DNA of 64,000 nt from Leifsonia sp. 466MF (lineage in GTDB: Bacteria; Actinomycetota; Actinomycetes; Actinomycetales; Microbacteriaceae). Below are positions 9,527 through 17,631 of this stretch, in pieces. Position 1 is the first letter of the stretch. The number at the start of each line of letters is the position of its first letter. A program made the position numbers and the translations under genes. The notes beneath the pieces were generated by a model. The model was not told the origin of the DNA. It ran no database searches and was given only the letters and a program-made list of their open reading frames with translations. Location of the stretch: NCBI RefSeq assembly GCF_900100265.1, contig NZ_LT629696.1, positions 3,286,001 through 3,350,000 on the forward strand, written 5' to 3'.

Positions 9527-10444
9527 CTAACGCCGCGCGGAATCCGACGGACCGGCCGTCGCTCCGGCCACGGCGTCCAGTTCGGCCAGCTGCTCCGCGG
9601 TGAGAACCAGCGCGCCGGCGGCCACGTTCTCCTCCAGGTGCGGGACGCTCGCCGTGCCCGGGATGAGGAGGACGTTCGCCGCGTGCGCGAGCAGCCACGC
9701 GAGGCCGACCTGGGCAGGTGTTGCGCCCGTCTCCGTCGCGATGCGCCGGACCGTGGGGTCGTCGGCGACCTTCGGGTACTGCGCGAAACCGCTGCCGAGC
9801 GGGAAGAACGGCACCCAGGCGATCCCTTCGGCGAGACAGAGGGCGAGGAGGTCCTCGTGCTCCCGACTGAGCAGGGAGTAGGCGTTCTGCACGCAGGCGA
9901 TCCCGGCGGGTAGGGCGCGGCGTAGGGTCGACGCACCGACGGCGCTGAGCCCGATCGCGCCGATCAGGCCGTCGTCTCGCAGCGCGATGAGCTCGGCGAG
10001 CTGGTCGTCCAGGTCGACCAGCTCCTCCACCGGCACCGTGAGACCCGGCCCGACCTCCGGGCGGCGCAGGTTGACCACGTCGAGTCTGCTCCGCCCGAGC
10101 GTGCGCAGATTGTCCTCGACCTGGGCGCGCAGCTCCGCGGGTCGCTGGGCGAGAGCGAGGGGCACGGGCGCATCCACGCGCACGGCACCCACCTTCGTGG
10201 CGATCGCGACCGTGTCGGAGTCTCCGAAGGCCCGCCGGATGATGTCGTTCGAGACGCTGGCGCCGTAGAAGTCGGCGGTGTCGACGTGGTCGATGCCGAG
10301 TTCGGCCGCTCGGCGGAGCAGAGCGGCCCCGGTCTCGCGGTCGTCCTCGTAGCGCTCCAGGGACATCGCGCCGTAGCCCACGCGGGCGACCTCCCGGCCG
10401 CCGAGAGCGAATGTGCCCCCGGGTCGGATCGTCGTGTCGGTCAT
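9527..10444 (-). CDS. Aldo/keto reductase
   Basis: A 305-residue NADPH-dependent oxidoreductase with the AKR TIM barrel. The catalytic Asp and Tyr lie in HVDTADFYG and the Lys in VAIATKVGA. The tetrad His position reads VVNLRRPE (Arg/Asn in place of the usual His), as in YdbC-like AKRs, so this is a subfamily trait. The ATG at 10444 is preceded by AGGAGG. It is divergent from a TetR gene across 79 bp that hold two matching palindromes, so it is probably repressed by that TetR and induced by a toxic aldehyde or a related compound (inferred). Confidence 0.9.
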   Translation of the reverse strand: MTDTTIRPGGTFALGGREVARVGYGAMSLERYEDDRETGAALLRRAAELGIDHVDTADFYGASVSNDIIRRAFGDSDTVAIATKVGAVRVDAPVPLALAQRPAELRAQVEDNLRTLGRSRLDVVNLRRPEVGPGLTVPVEELVDLDDQLAELIALRDDGLIGAIGLSAVGASTLRRALPAGIACVQNAYSLLSREHEDLLALCLAEGIAWVPFFPLGSGFAQYPKVADDPTVRRIATETGATPAQVGLAWLLAHAANVLLIPGTASVPHLEENVAAGALVLTAEQLAELDAVAGATAGPSDSARR

Positions 10445-10467
10445 GTCTCCTCCTAGACTGGGTCAGA

Positions 10468-10485
10468 AGCGGAGGCCCCTCCGCT
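10468..10485. promoter_or_regulatory. TetR operator candidate 1
   Basis: AGCGGAGG-CC-CCTCCGCT is a perfect 18 bp palindrome in the divergent aldo/keto reductase/tetR gap. Its core GGAGG-N2-CCTCC is shared with a second palindrome 38 bp away (10509-10520). Confidence 0.6.
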
Positions 10486-10508
10486 GCCATGACGCTACCA
10501 CTTAAACC

Positions 10509-10520
10509 GGAGGTACCTCC
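10509..10520. promoter_or_regulatory. TetR operator candidate 2, overlapping the tetR ribosome site
   Basis: GGAGGTACCTCC is a perfect 12 bp palindrome; its left arm is also the ribosome-binding site of the TTG start at 10524. Binding here would block expression of the regulator itself. It shares GGAGG-N2-CCTCC with the site at 10468-10485. Confidence 0.55.
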
Positions 10521-10523
10521 ACT

Positions 10524-11105
10524 TTGAGCGCCGATCCCGCATCCACTCGCGCGCGCAGACCGCGCGCCGACGCGGCACGCAACCGGTCGGCCATCCTCCA
10601 CGCCGCCCGTGAGGCGCTCACGACAGAGGGCCCGGAGGCGTCCCTCGAAGCCATCGCACGTGCGGCCGGGGTCGGCATCGGGACGCTCTACCGCAACTTC
10701 CCGACCCGCGAAGACCTGGTCGCTGCGGTCTACGAGAACGAGTTGGACGCCGTCCTCGACCGCGGCGCCTCGCTTCTGCCGACGGAACAGCCGGATGTCG
10801 CACTCCGCGAGTTCATGCGCCTCTACTCCGGGTTCATCGCCACCAAGCGCGGGATGGCCGAGTCGCTCCGGGCGGGAGGCGCACGAACCGCCGCCGCCTC
10901 GGCGCAGACCCGGCAGCGGGTCGACGCGGCCGTGCAGCCCTTCCTCGCCGCCGGCATCGAGCGCGGGCTCTTCCGCGACGACGTCTCGGCCGACGACGTG
11001 ACCGCCGCCATGGTCGGCGTCTTCCTCACCACCGCGGAATCGACAGACAGCGCGCAGGTCGAGCGCTTGCTGGATCTCGTGGTGCGGGGGCTGCGGACCG
11101 CATAG
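10524..11105 (+). CDS. TetR-family regulator
   Basis: A 193-residue regulator. The N-terminal helix-turn-helix is clear (LEAIARAAGVGIGTLYRNFPTREDLVAAVY, residues ~45-75), and the C-terminal part is an all-helical ligand-binding domain. It starts at a TTG with GGAGG about 10 bases upstream. It is divergent from the aldo/keto reductase, and the twin palindromes between them suggest it represses both genes. The inducer is unknown. Confidence 0.88.
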   Translation: MSADPASTRARRPRADAARNRSAILHAAREALTTEGPEASLEAIARAAGVGIGTLYRNFPTREDLVAAVYENELDAVLDRGASLLPTEQPDVALREFMRLYSGFIATKRGMAESLRAGGARTAAASAQTRQRVDAAVQPFLAAGIERGLFRDDVSADDVTAAMVGVFLTTAESTDSAQVERLLDLVVRGLRTA

Positions 11106-11136
11106 AGTTGGACCACCGACGCCCCGGGAGCCCCGC

Positions 11137-11655
11137 ATGGACATCGACACGATCGACCGCAAGATCATCGATCAGCTGCGCGTCGACGGGCGCCGTTCGT
11201 TCGCCGTCATCGGCCGAAACGTCGGCCTCTCGGAGCCGAGCGTCCGAGCGCGGTACCGCCGCCTCTCGAAGGCTGGGATCGTCCAGGTGGTCGGAATGCC
11301 CGACGCCCCGAAGCTCGGCGAGATCGAGGTGCACATCGCCATCCGCATCCGCGGTGTCGCCGTCGCCGCGGTCGCGAAACAGCTGGTGACGGTTCCGGAG
11401 ATCAAGTTCGTCGCCAGCGCGGTCGGAGCGTACGACCTCATCGCCGATCTGCGCTGCGACGACGTCATCCACCTCTCCAGCATCCTGAACGAGAAGGTGC
11501 GGAGGGTCAACGGCGTCCAGCACGTCGAGACGATGACCGTGCTCGAGGTGATGAAGGACACCTACCTCTGGGCGGGCTTCCGCGAGGACTCGGCGCCGGT
11601 CGACGAGGCCATCATCAAGCGGCGGACGGCCCGGCCGCAGCTTCCGAAGCTCTGA
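11137..11655 (+). CDS. Lrp/AsnC-family regulator (a)
   Basis: A 172-residue feast/famine regulator. An N-terminal winged HTH (DTIDRKIIDQLRVDGRRSFAVIGRNVGLSEPSVRARYRRL) is followed by an AsnC-type RAM ligand domain (VASAVGAYDLIADLRCDD; NGVQHVETMTVLEVMKD). It is convergent, 9 bp apart, with a second Lrp-type gene at 11665-12150. The downstream catabolic operon makes a role in sensing its substrate or an amino acid plausible but unproven. Confidence 0.88.
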   Translation: MDIDTIDRKIIDQLRVDGRRSFAVIGRNVGLSEPSVRARYRRLSKAGIVQVVGMPDAPKLGEIEVHIAIRIRGVAVAAVAKQLVTVPEIKFVASAVGAYDLIADLRCDDVIHLSSILNEKVRRVNGVQHVETMTVLEVMKDTYLWAGFREDSAPVDEAIIKRRTARPQLPKL

Positions 11656-11664
11656 CGCTCGGGC

Positions 11665-12150
11665 TCAGTCGGTCTGGCCGGTGCCCTGACCCGCGCTCTG
11701 GCCGGCCTTGTCGCGCAGACCCACCCACGAGTAGTCCTTGAACAGCTCCAGCAGCACGAACTGGTCGATGTCCGTCACGCCGGGAACGCGCCGAACGTCG
11801 TCGAGCAGGGTCACGAGCTGGTCCAGGTCGCGGCAGGTCGCCTCCACGTAGACGTCGTGCGCGCCCGTCCCGAGGGCGACGTGGTTGACCATCGCCATGT
11901 CGGCGAGCGCCTTCGCCACCGCCCGCGGCGAGTGGCCCCCGACGCCGATCATCAGGCGCACCGACTGGTGACCGAGCGTCAGCGGGTTGCAGAGGGCGAC
12001 GATCTTGAGGATGCCCGACTCCTGCAGGCGCGCGACCCTCCCGCGCACCGTCGCCTCGCTCACCTCGAGCTCAGCCCCGAGCTCGGTGAACGGCCGGCGC
12101 CCGTCGCGCATGAGCAGCTCGATGAGCTTGCGGTCGGTGTCGTCGATCAT
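11665..12150 (-). CDS. Lrp/AsnC-family regulator (b)
   Basis: A 161-residue regulator with HTH (DRKLIELLMRDGRRPFTELGAELEVSEATVRGRV) and RAM domain (VALGTGAHDVYVEATCRDLDQL). The C-terminal tail is Gly/Gln-rich (QSAGQGTGQTD). I chose ATG 12150 because it begins directly at the conserved DDTDRKL; a GTG at 12159 would add three residues. It lies 50 bp after the stop of the BKACE gene on the same strand and may be the last gene of that operon, hence its possible regulator. Confidence 0.85.
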   Translation of the reverse strand: MIDDTDRKLIELLMRDGRRPFTELGAELEVSEATVRGRVARLQESGILKIVALCNPLTLGHQSVRLMIGVGGHSPRAVAKALADMAMVNHVALGTGAHDVYVEATCRDLDQLVTLLDDVRRVPGVTDIDQFVLLELFKDYSWVGLRDKAGQSAGQGTGQTD

Positions 12151-12199
12151 CGCAAGCACCCTAAACGCTCATCCTGAGAACGCCGGAGCCGGAGCACCC

Positions 12200-12931
12200 T
12201 CAGGCGATGATCGGCTCGAGCGCACGCACGGCGCCGATCAACTCCACGTTGCCCGCTGTCGGAGAGCCGTCCTCGCGGGTGAGCCCGTCCTCGAGCCCCA
12301 CCCGTGTCTCGCAGCCGTCCTGGATCGCGGCGCGGACGACGGGCCAGACGGTCCGGTCGGCCCCGTGGTAGAGGATCGGGGCCTCCACGCCCGCGTCGCG
12401 CAACACGTGGGCGATCGTGCGGCACGCAGACACCGCCTCCTCCACGTCCTCTGTCTCCGGTTCGATCAGGATGCGCACGTTGCGGTGCAGCGTCGGCGAG
12501 GCGAGCAGCGCCGGCACGTCGGCCATCGACCAGACCGCGCTCTCCAGCACCATTCCGCGGTCGAGGACCAGCTGGGCCGCCTCGGCCGCGCCCTCCTCAC
12601 TGAACGCGACCGACGCGAAGTCGGGCAGGGCGTCCTCGGGCCACGCCGCGATCAGCCGCATCCGCTCCGCGTGCCCGGAGCACGTCCAGAGTCCGGTCGT
12701 CGTGCCGATCACCCCGTCCGGGACCTCCGCGCGGAACGCCCGCACCATCGCACCGATCGCCTCCGGGTCGATCGTCTGGGCGCCATCCGCCGCGCGGGCG
12801 TGAGCGTGGACGACGTCGGCGCCGGCCGCGAGCACGGCGGCGGACTCCCGGGCGATCTGCTCCGCGGTCAGCGGGACTGCGGGGAACTCGTCGGGAGTCC
12901 TCCCTCCGTTGATGGCGGCTTTGAGGAGCAT
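12200..12931 (-). CDS. Beta-keto acid cleavage enzyme (BKACE, DUF849)
   Basis: A 243-residue TIM-barrel enzyme of the family that includes 3-keto-5-aminohexanoate cleavage enzyme. Family reaction: beta-keto acid plus acetyl-CoA gives acetoacetate plus a new acyl-CoA. The zinc-binding HAHAR motif has H42 and H44; the barrel end reads LEDGLTREDG. It is shorter than canonical members (about 275-310 residues). It is the last catabolic gene of a minus-strand operon with an RraA-like protein, an amidase and a PotABCD-type importer. The natural beta-keto acid is unknown. Confidence 0.85.
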   Translation of the reverse strand: MLLKAAINGGRTPDEFPAVPLTAEQIARESAAVLAAGADVVHAHARAADGAQTIDPEAIGAMVRAFRAEVPDGVIGTTTGLWTCSGHAERMRLIAAWPEDALPDFASVAFSEEGAAEAAQLVLDRGMVLESAVWSMADVPALLASPTLHRNVRILIEPETEDVEEAVSACRTIAHVLRDAGVEAPILYHGADRTVWPVVRAAIQDGCETRVGLEDGLTREDGSPTAGNVELIGAVRALEPIIA

Positions 12932-12969
12932 GGGGTCCTTTCGGTGGCGGGAGGGAGAGTGAGGGGAGT

Positions 12970-13638
12970 TCAGGACGCGAAGCCGGCGATGGTCGCGCTG
13001 GCGCCCGTGAGGTCGCCGAGGCGTCCGCCGTCCCGCAGCGCCTGCACGAGATCCGGCTCTTCCGCGTCGTCTTCGAGCGCGGTGTCGATGAGCTGCTCGA
13101 GCACCGCCGCGGGTGCGAAGAGCACCCCGTTCGCGTCCGCGAGCACCACGTCGCCCGGGCGCACGACGACGCCACCGCAGACGACGGGGATGTTGAGTCC
13201 CCCGGCGTCGATGTCGTGGAGTTTCGTGGTTAGCATGCTCAACCCGCGCCCGTACACCGGGAGCCCGAGTCCCGCGATCTCGTCGATGTCGGTGGCCGCG
13301 CCGTCGACGATCGCTCCGGCCGCTCCCCGGAAGGAGAGCGCAGAGGCGACGACCTCGCCAAGAGGTGCATGGCGGACGTCCCCGCCAGTGTCGACGACGA
13401 TCACGTCCCCGGCCTCCACCAGGCCGGCGGCGTGGTGGAGCATCGTCGAATCGGTGGCCGTCGTCCGCACCGTGACGGCGCGACCGATCACGCGCGTCGT
13501 GCCGGCGAGCCGGACGATCCCCGGGTCGGCGAACCCCTCCTCGAGGTAGTGGCCGAGTGTCGGGAACGAGACGCGGGCGAGCTTCTCGAGGAGCTCCTGG
13601 GGAAGCGCGGACGGGGTGGGGCCGATGGTGACGGGCAT
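12970..13638 (-). CDS. RraA/HMG-aldolase-like protein
   Basis: A 222-residue protein of the RraA-like superfamily, which contains 4-hydroxy-4-methyl-2-oxoglutarate/oxaloacetate aldolases as well as RNase E inhibitor RraA. Visible features: VIVVDTGGDVRHAPLGEVVASA, GAAGAIVDGAATDIDEI, and the closing GDVVLADANGVLFAP. In a catabolic operon an aldolase or decarboxylase role is more likely than RNase regulation. It lies between the amidase and BKACE genes on the same strand, each with short gaps. Confidence 0.83.
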   Translation of the reverse strand: MPVTIGPTPSALPQELLEKLARVSFPTLGHYLEEGFADPGIVRLAGTTRVIGRAVTVRTTATDSTMLHHAAGLVEAGDVIVVDTGGDVRHAPLGEVVASALSFRGAAGAIVDGAATDIDEIAGLGLPVYGRGLSMLTTKLHDIDAGGLNIPVVCGGVVVRPGDVVLADANGVLFAPAAVLEQLIDTALEDDAEEPDLVQALRDGGRLGDLTGASATIAGFAS

Positions 13639-13669
13639 GGATGTTCCTCGCGAGGTGGGGCGGACGGGG

Positions 13670-14464
13670 TCAGAGGCTGATGGATGTGTTCAGCCGGCGG
13701 TTCTCGAGCACCGGCAGCACGGCGCGGACCTCGTCCGTGCGGCGCTGGGACACGGTGGACACGGCCAACCCGTACGTCTCACCGCCGAGCGACGAGCGCA
13801 CGATGCCGAACGGGTCGACGACCATGCTCTGGCCGATGCAGTCCGGTGACGCCGATCCGGCAGCGACGACCCAGGTGGTGGATTCGATGGCCCTGGCGCG
13901 CAGGAGTGTGCGCCAGTGGTCCTCCTTCATCGCGCCGGAGACCCAGGCGGCCGAGACCGAGATGAGGTCGGCTCCCTGGTCGATGAGGTTGCGGGTCAGC
14001 TCGGGGAAACGGAGGTCGTAGCAGTTGACGAGCCCGACGGAGGCACCGGCGAGCTCGACCACGACCGGGTTCGCGTCGCCCGGGGTGACGTAGTCGGACT
14101 CCCGGTACGCGAACGCGTCGTACAGGTGCAGCTTGCGGTATCGCGCACGTTCGATGCCGCGCTCGTCGATGGCGACGATAGTGTTGTAGGGGCGGTCGCC
14201 GTCGGTGCCCTCGTACCCGGCGGCGATGATGGCCATGCCGGTGCGCTTGGCGAGCCCGGAGACGAACTCGACGAACCCGCCCCACTCCGCCCGCGCGATA
14301 TCGCCCAGCGGGAGGTCGACGCCGTCCGCGAGGAGCATCGCCTCCTCTGGCAGGACGAGGAGGTCGACGTTGTCCGCCGCGGCCTCATCGACCAGGGTCT
14401 CGATCGTCCGGCGGTTGGCGGCCAGGTCCGTCGTCGGTGCGAGCTGGCCTGCTGCGACCTTCAT
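13670..14464 (-). CDS. Carbon-nitrogen hydrolase (nitrilase/omega-amidase superfamily)
   Basis: A 264-residue cytoplasmic enzyme with the Glu-Lys-Cys triad: E40 in LLVLPEEAM, K111 in YRKLHLYD and C148 in VNCYDLRFPE. This superfamily cuts amide or carbamoyl C-N bonds. The ATG at 14464 follows GAAAGGATC, a good ribosome site. It follows the ABC ATPase gene by 38 bp and precedes the RraA-like gene, so it likely removes ammonia from the imported compound or an intermediate. Confidence 0.88.
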   Translation of the reverse strand: MKVAAGQLAPTTDLAANRRTIETLVDEAAADNVDLLVLPEEAMLLADGVDLPLGDIARAEWGGFVEFVSGLAKRTGMAIIAAGYEGTDGDRPYNTIVAIDERGIERARYRKLHLYDAFAYRESDYVTPGDANPVVVELAGASVGLVNCYDLRFPELTRNLIDQGADLISVSAAWVSGAMKEDHWRTLLRARAIESTTWVVAAGSASPDCIGQSMVVDPFGIVRSSLGGETYGLAVSTVSQRRTDEVRAVLPVLENRRLNTSISL

Positions 14465-14502
14465 GGTGATCCTTTCGGGGAGGAGGAGCGGGGTTCGCGC
14501 GC

Positions 14503-15654
14503 TCAAGCGGCGAGGATGTGGGCGTCGTCCGCGTGCCAGGAGACGGTGACCGCGTCGCCGGGCACCAGCCGGGTGAGTGCGTCGTCGCCCGGGCCACTCG
14601 GCCGCGTGACGACCAGCTCGGCGCCCTGCTCGGCGCGGACGATGTAGCGCCACTCGTCGCCGAGGAAGACCGCGTCGAGGAGCGTCGCCGCGACCGCGCC
14701 GCTGCCGGCCGGCGACGGCTCCGTGCCGGAGCGCAGGGCGACGCGCTCGGGACGGACGGCCACGGTCACCTCGGCGCCCGGTCCCGCCGCGTCGGTGCGG
14801 GCCGGCACGATTCCGAGACCGGCGATGTCGACCGTCGCCCCGGCCGGAGTGCCGTGATAGACGGCATCGAAGAGGTTGCACGTGCCGATGAAGCCGGCGA
14901 CGAAGCGGTTCGCCGGCCGGTCGTAGATGGCGCGGGGCGCATCCACCTGCTGGACGCGTCCCTCCGACATCACGGCGATCCGGTCGGACATCGTCAGCGC
15001 CTCCTCCTGGTCGTGGGTCACGTAGACGAACGTGATCCCGACCTCGCGCTGCATCCGCTTGAGCTCGACCTGCATCTCCTTCCGGAGCTGCTGGTCGAGG
15101 GCGCCGAGCGGCTCGTCGAGGAGCACGACGGCGGGTCGAGAGACGATGGCGCGAGCCAGCGCGACGCGCTGCCGCTGGCCGCCGGACAGCTCGTTCGGCT
15201 TGCGGTCGGCGAAGCGCTCCATCCGCACCAGGGCGAGTGCGGCATCCACCGCGTCCTCCCGGTCGGGGAAGCGCTTGCGACCGCGCACCTTCAGCTCGAA
15301 GCCGATGTTGTCCCGCACCGAGAGGTGCGGGAACAGCGCATAGCTCTGGAACAGCATGTTGAGGTCGCGCTTGCGGGTGGGGAGCGACTCCACTGACCGG
15401 CCCGCCAGCTCGATCGAGCCGCCGGTCGGCGCCTCGAAGCCGGCGATCATCCGCATCAGCGTCGTCTTGCCGCATCCCGACGGACCGAGGATCGAGAAGA
15501 ACTCGTTGTCCCCGATCGTCAGGTCGACGGGCTGCACGACGGTCGTGCTCCCGAACGTCTTCGTGACGCCGGTGAGACGGATGGCCGGAGTCTTCCGGTC
15601 CGCCGCTCCCGCGAGTGTCGGGGCGGTGACGGTCGGGCTGGCGGGCGTGGTCAT
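14503..15654 (-). CDS. PotA-type ABC transporter ATPase
   Basis: A 383-residue ATPase. Walker A GPSGCGKTT (57-65), Q-loop Q103 in MLFQSYALFPH, signature LSGGQ (156-160), Walker B VVLLDE (176-181), H-loop H214, then a C-terminal TOBE-type domain with GTCNLFDAVYHG. It powers the permeases encoded at 16804-18587, taking substrate from the binding protein at 15701-16765. The family moves polyamines and related cations or iron; here substrate is unknown. The 20-residue extension before the NBD is low-complexity. Confidence 0.92.
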   Translation of the reverse strand: MTTPASPTVTAPTLAGAADRKTPAIRLTGVTKTFGSTTVVQPVDLTIGDNEFFSILGPSGCGKTTLMRMIAGFEAPTGGSIELAGRSVESLPTRKRDLNMLFQSYALFPHLSVRDNIGFELKVRGRKRFPDREDAVDAALALVRMERFADRKPNELSGGQRQRVALARAIVSRPAVVLLDEPLGALDQQLRKEMQVELKRMQREVGITFVYVTHDQEEALTMSDRIAVMSEGRVQQVDAPRAIYDRPANRFVAGFIGTCNLFDAVYHGTPAGATVDIAGLGIVPARTDAAGPGAEVTVAVRPERVALRSGTEPSPAGSGAVAATLLDAVFLGDEWRYIVRAEQGAELVVTRPSGPGDDALTRLVPGDAVTVSWHADDAHILAA

Positions 15655-15700
15655 GGTGTCGTCCTCGTGGTGTCGTCCGTGTGGTGTCGGCGGCCTGGCC

Positions 15701-16765
15701 TCAGGAGGCCTTGACCTTCGTCCAGCCCTGCTGGAAGTAGGCGAGCGCCTTGCCGGGGTCGACGATGAACTCGCTCTTGGCGAGCTGTTCGTCCGTCGGG
15801 TACACGGCGACGTTCTCGAGGAGCGCCTTGTCGGTGATGTGGGCCTTGGCCGCCTCGTTCACCGAGGCGCTGCCGCCGTCGTTCGTGGCCATGGCCGCGA
15901 TCTCCGGCTGGAGGGTGAAGTTCAGCCACTTGTACGCCGCGTCGGCGTGCGGGGCGTCCTTGGCGATCGAGAAACCGTCGACCCACAGGGTGCCGCCCTC
16001 CTTCGGGATGACGAACTTGACGTCGGGGTTCGCGGCCGTCACCTTCGCGATCGCGCTGCCGCCGTACGCCTCCGCGACGCAGGCGTCTCCGGACGCGAGC
16101 AGGTCGGAGTAGTTGGAGGAGTTGTATCCCGCCAGCAGGGGCTTCTGGTCGAGCAGCGCCTGGGTGCCCTTCTCGATGTCCTTCTCACTGGTGGTCGTCG
16201 CCTTCAGGCCCTTGTACTGCAGGGCAGGGATGTATGCGCTCAGCATGTTGTCGAGCATGTAGATCTTGCCCTTGTACGCCGGGTCCCACAGGGCGTCCCA
16301 GCTGTCCACGGCCTTCCCGGTGCACGCCTGGTTGTAGGCGAGCCCGGTGGTGCCCCAGATCCACGGGACGCTGTACTCGTTGCCCTTGTCGTAGCTGGGG
16401 TCCGCGAACTTCTTGCCGAGGTTGTCGAGCCCGGTGATCTTGGAGTGGTCCAGCTTCTCGACCAGCTCCTGGCCGACCAGCTGTTGCACCGCGTACTGGC
16501 TGGGCTCGACGATGTCGTAACCGGATCCGCCGGCCGCGAGCTTGGAGATCATCGTCTCGTTGGCGTCGAACGTGTCGATGGTGACCTTGATGCCGGTCTT
16601 CTTCTCGAAGGCCGAGATCACGGACTTCGGGATCTCGTCGGCCCACGCGTAGATGTTGAGCTGGGTGGAGGGCGCCGAGGACGAGCCGCCGGAGCCGGAC
16701 GAGCAGGCGGTGAGGCCGAGTGCTGCGACCGCGGCGACCGCGATGAGGGCGGAGGTGCGCTTCAT
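15701..16765 (-). CDS. PotD-type substrate-binding lipoprotein
   Basis: A 354-residue lipoprotein: MKRTSALIAV signal, lipobox LTAC with Cys21. The mature start LNIYAWADEIPKSVISAFEKKTGIKV and the VEPSQYAVQQLV segment are those of spermidine/putrescine-type binding proteins. The ATG at 16765 sits after GGGAGAA. Operon order (transcribed leftwards) is permease, permease, binding protein, ATPase, amidase, RraA-like, BKACE. The polyamine preference is a family tendency, not shown here. Confidence 0.92.
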   Translation of the reverse strand: MKRTSALIAVAAVAALGLTACSSGSGGSSSAPSTQLNIYAWADEIPKSVISAFEKKTGIKVTIDTFDANETMISKLAAGGSGYDIVEPSQYAVQQLVGQELVEKLDHSKITGLDNLGKKFADPSYDKGNEYSVPWIWGTTGLAYNQACTGKAVDSWDALWDPAYKGKIYMLDNMLSAYIPALQYKGLKATTTSEKDIEKGTQALLDQKPLLAGYNSSNYSDLLASGDACVAEAYGGSAIAKVTAANPDVKFVIPKEGGTLWVDGFSIAKDAPHADAAYKWLNFTLQPEIAAMATNDGGSASVNEAAKAHITDKALLENVAVYPTDEQLAKSEFIVDPGKALAYFQQGWTKVKAS

Positions 16766-16803
16766 GAGGGTTCTCCCGTTCTGGGGGGGTGCGGGGGTGA
16801 GGG

Positions 16804-17631
16804 CTAGCGGGTGCGGATGGAGGTGGTGCTGGTGTCGGGTAGTGCGGCGGCGCCGGATGGGCTCGCGAGGATGCGTCGCATCTGTTGGATGCCGACGGAG
16901 AGGACGACCACGAACGTGAGCACGATCAGGAGCGTCCCGAGCGCGTTCAGCTCCGGGGTGAGTCCGGACTTGAGCAGCGAGTAGACGCGCAGCGGCATGG
17001 TCGTGGATCCCACTCCGCTGACGAAGGTGGAGATCACGATGTTGCCGAGCGAGACGGTGAAGGCGAGCAGCCACGACGCGAGGATCGAGGAGCGCAGAAG
17101 CGGGAAGAGGACCCGCGTGAAGGTGCGCCACGGCGTGCAGCCCAGGTCGGCGGCGGCCTCGATGAGGCTCGGGTCGAGGGTGCGGAAGGCGCCGATCAGA
17201 ATGAGCGTGGTCAGCGGCAGGGTGATGATCATGTGGCCGAGGACCAGCGTGAGGATGCCGAGCGGGACGTGGAGGAAGCTGAAGACGCTGAGCAGGGCGA
17301 CGCCGAGCACGATCTCGGGCACGATCAGCGGAAGGGCGATCGCGCCGAGGATCGCGGCCGACCCGCGGAACGGGAAGCGCACCATCCCGATGGCGGCGAG
17401 CAGGCCGATCACGGTGGCGACGGATGCGGCGAGGACGCCGACGATCACGCTGATGAGGAGGGTCTGGAGCAGGGCGCCGTCGCTGAAGAGCTGGCCGTAC
17501 CACTGGAGGGTGAATCCCTTCCACTGGTACCCGCCGGACGCCGAGTTGAACGAGTACACGATCACGGCGACGATCGGGATGTAGAGGAACACCAGGACGA
17601 TGCGGGCGATCCAGGAGGTGACGCGATCCAT
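16804..17631 (-). CDS. PotC-type ABC permease
   Basis: A 275-residue membrane protein with about six spans, beginning IARIVLVFLYIPIVAVIVYSFN. The EAA loop reads LIEAAADLGCTPWRTFTRVLFPLL. Its ATG overlaps the stop of the upstream permease by one base (TGATG), so the two are coupled and form the channel. The tail (ALPDTSTTSIRTR) is hydrophilic. Confidence 0.92.
   Translation of the reverse strand: MDRVTSWIARIVLVFLYIPIVAVIVYSFNSASGGYQWKGFTLQWYGQLFSDGALLQTLLISVIVGVLAASVATVIGLLAAIGMVRFPFRGSAAILGAIALPLIVPEIVLGVALLSVFSFLHVPLGILTLVLGHMIITLPLTTLILIGAFRTLDPSLIEAAADLGCTPWRTFTRVLFPLLRSSILASWLLAFTVSLGNIVISTFVSGVGSTTMPLRVYSLLKSGLTPELNALGTLLIVLTFVVVLSVGIQQMRRILASPSGAAALPDTSTTSIRTR

Noticed and set aside
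9527..10444. Missing catalytic His in the aldo/keto reductase
   Set aside because: The VVNLRRPE variant is a known trait of the YdbC-like subgroup, so I do not treat it as a defect.
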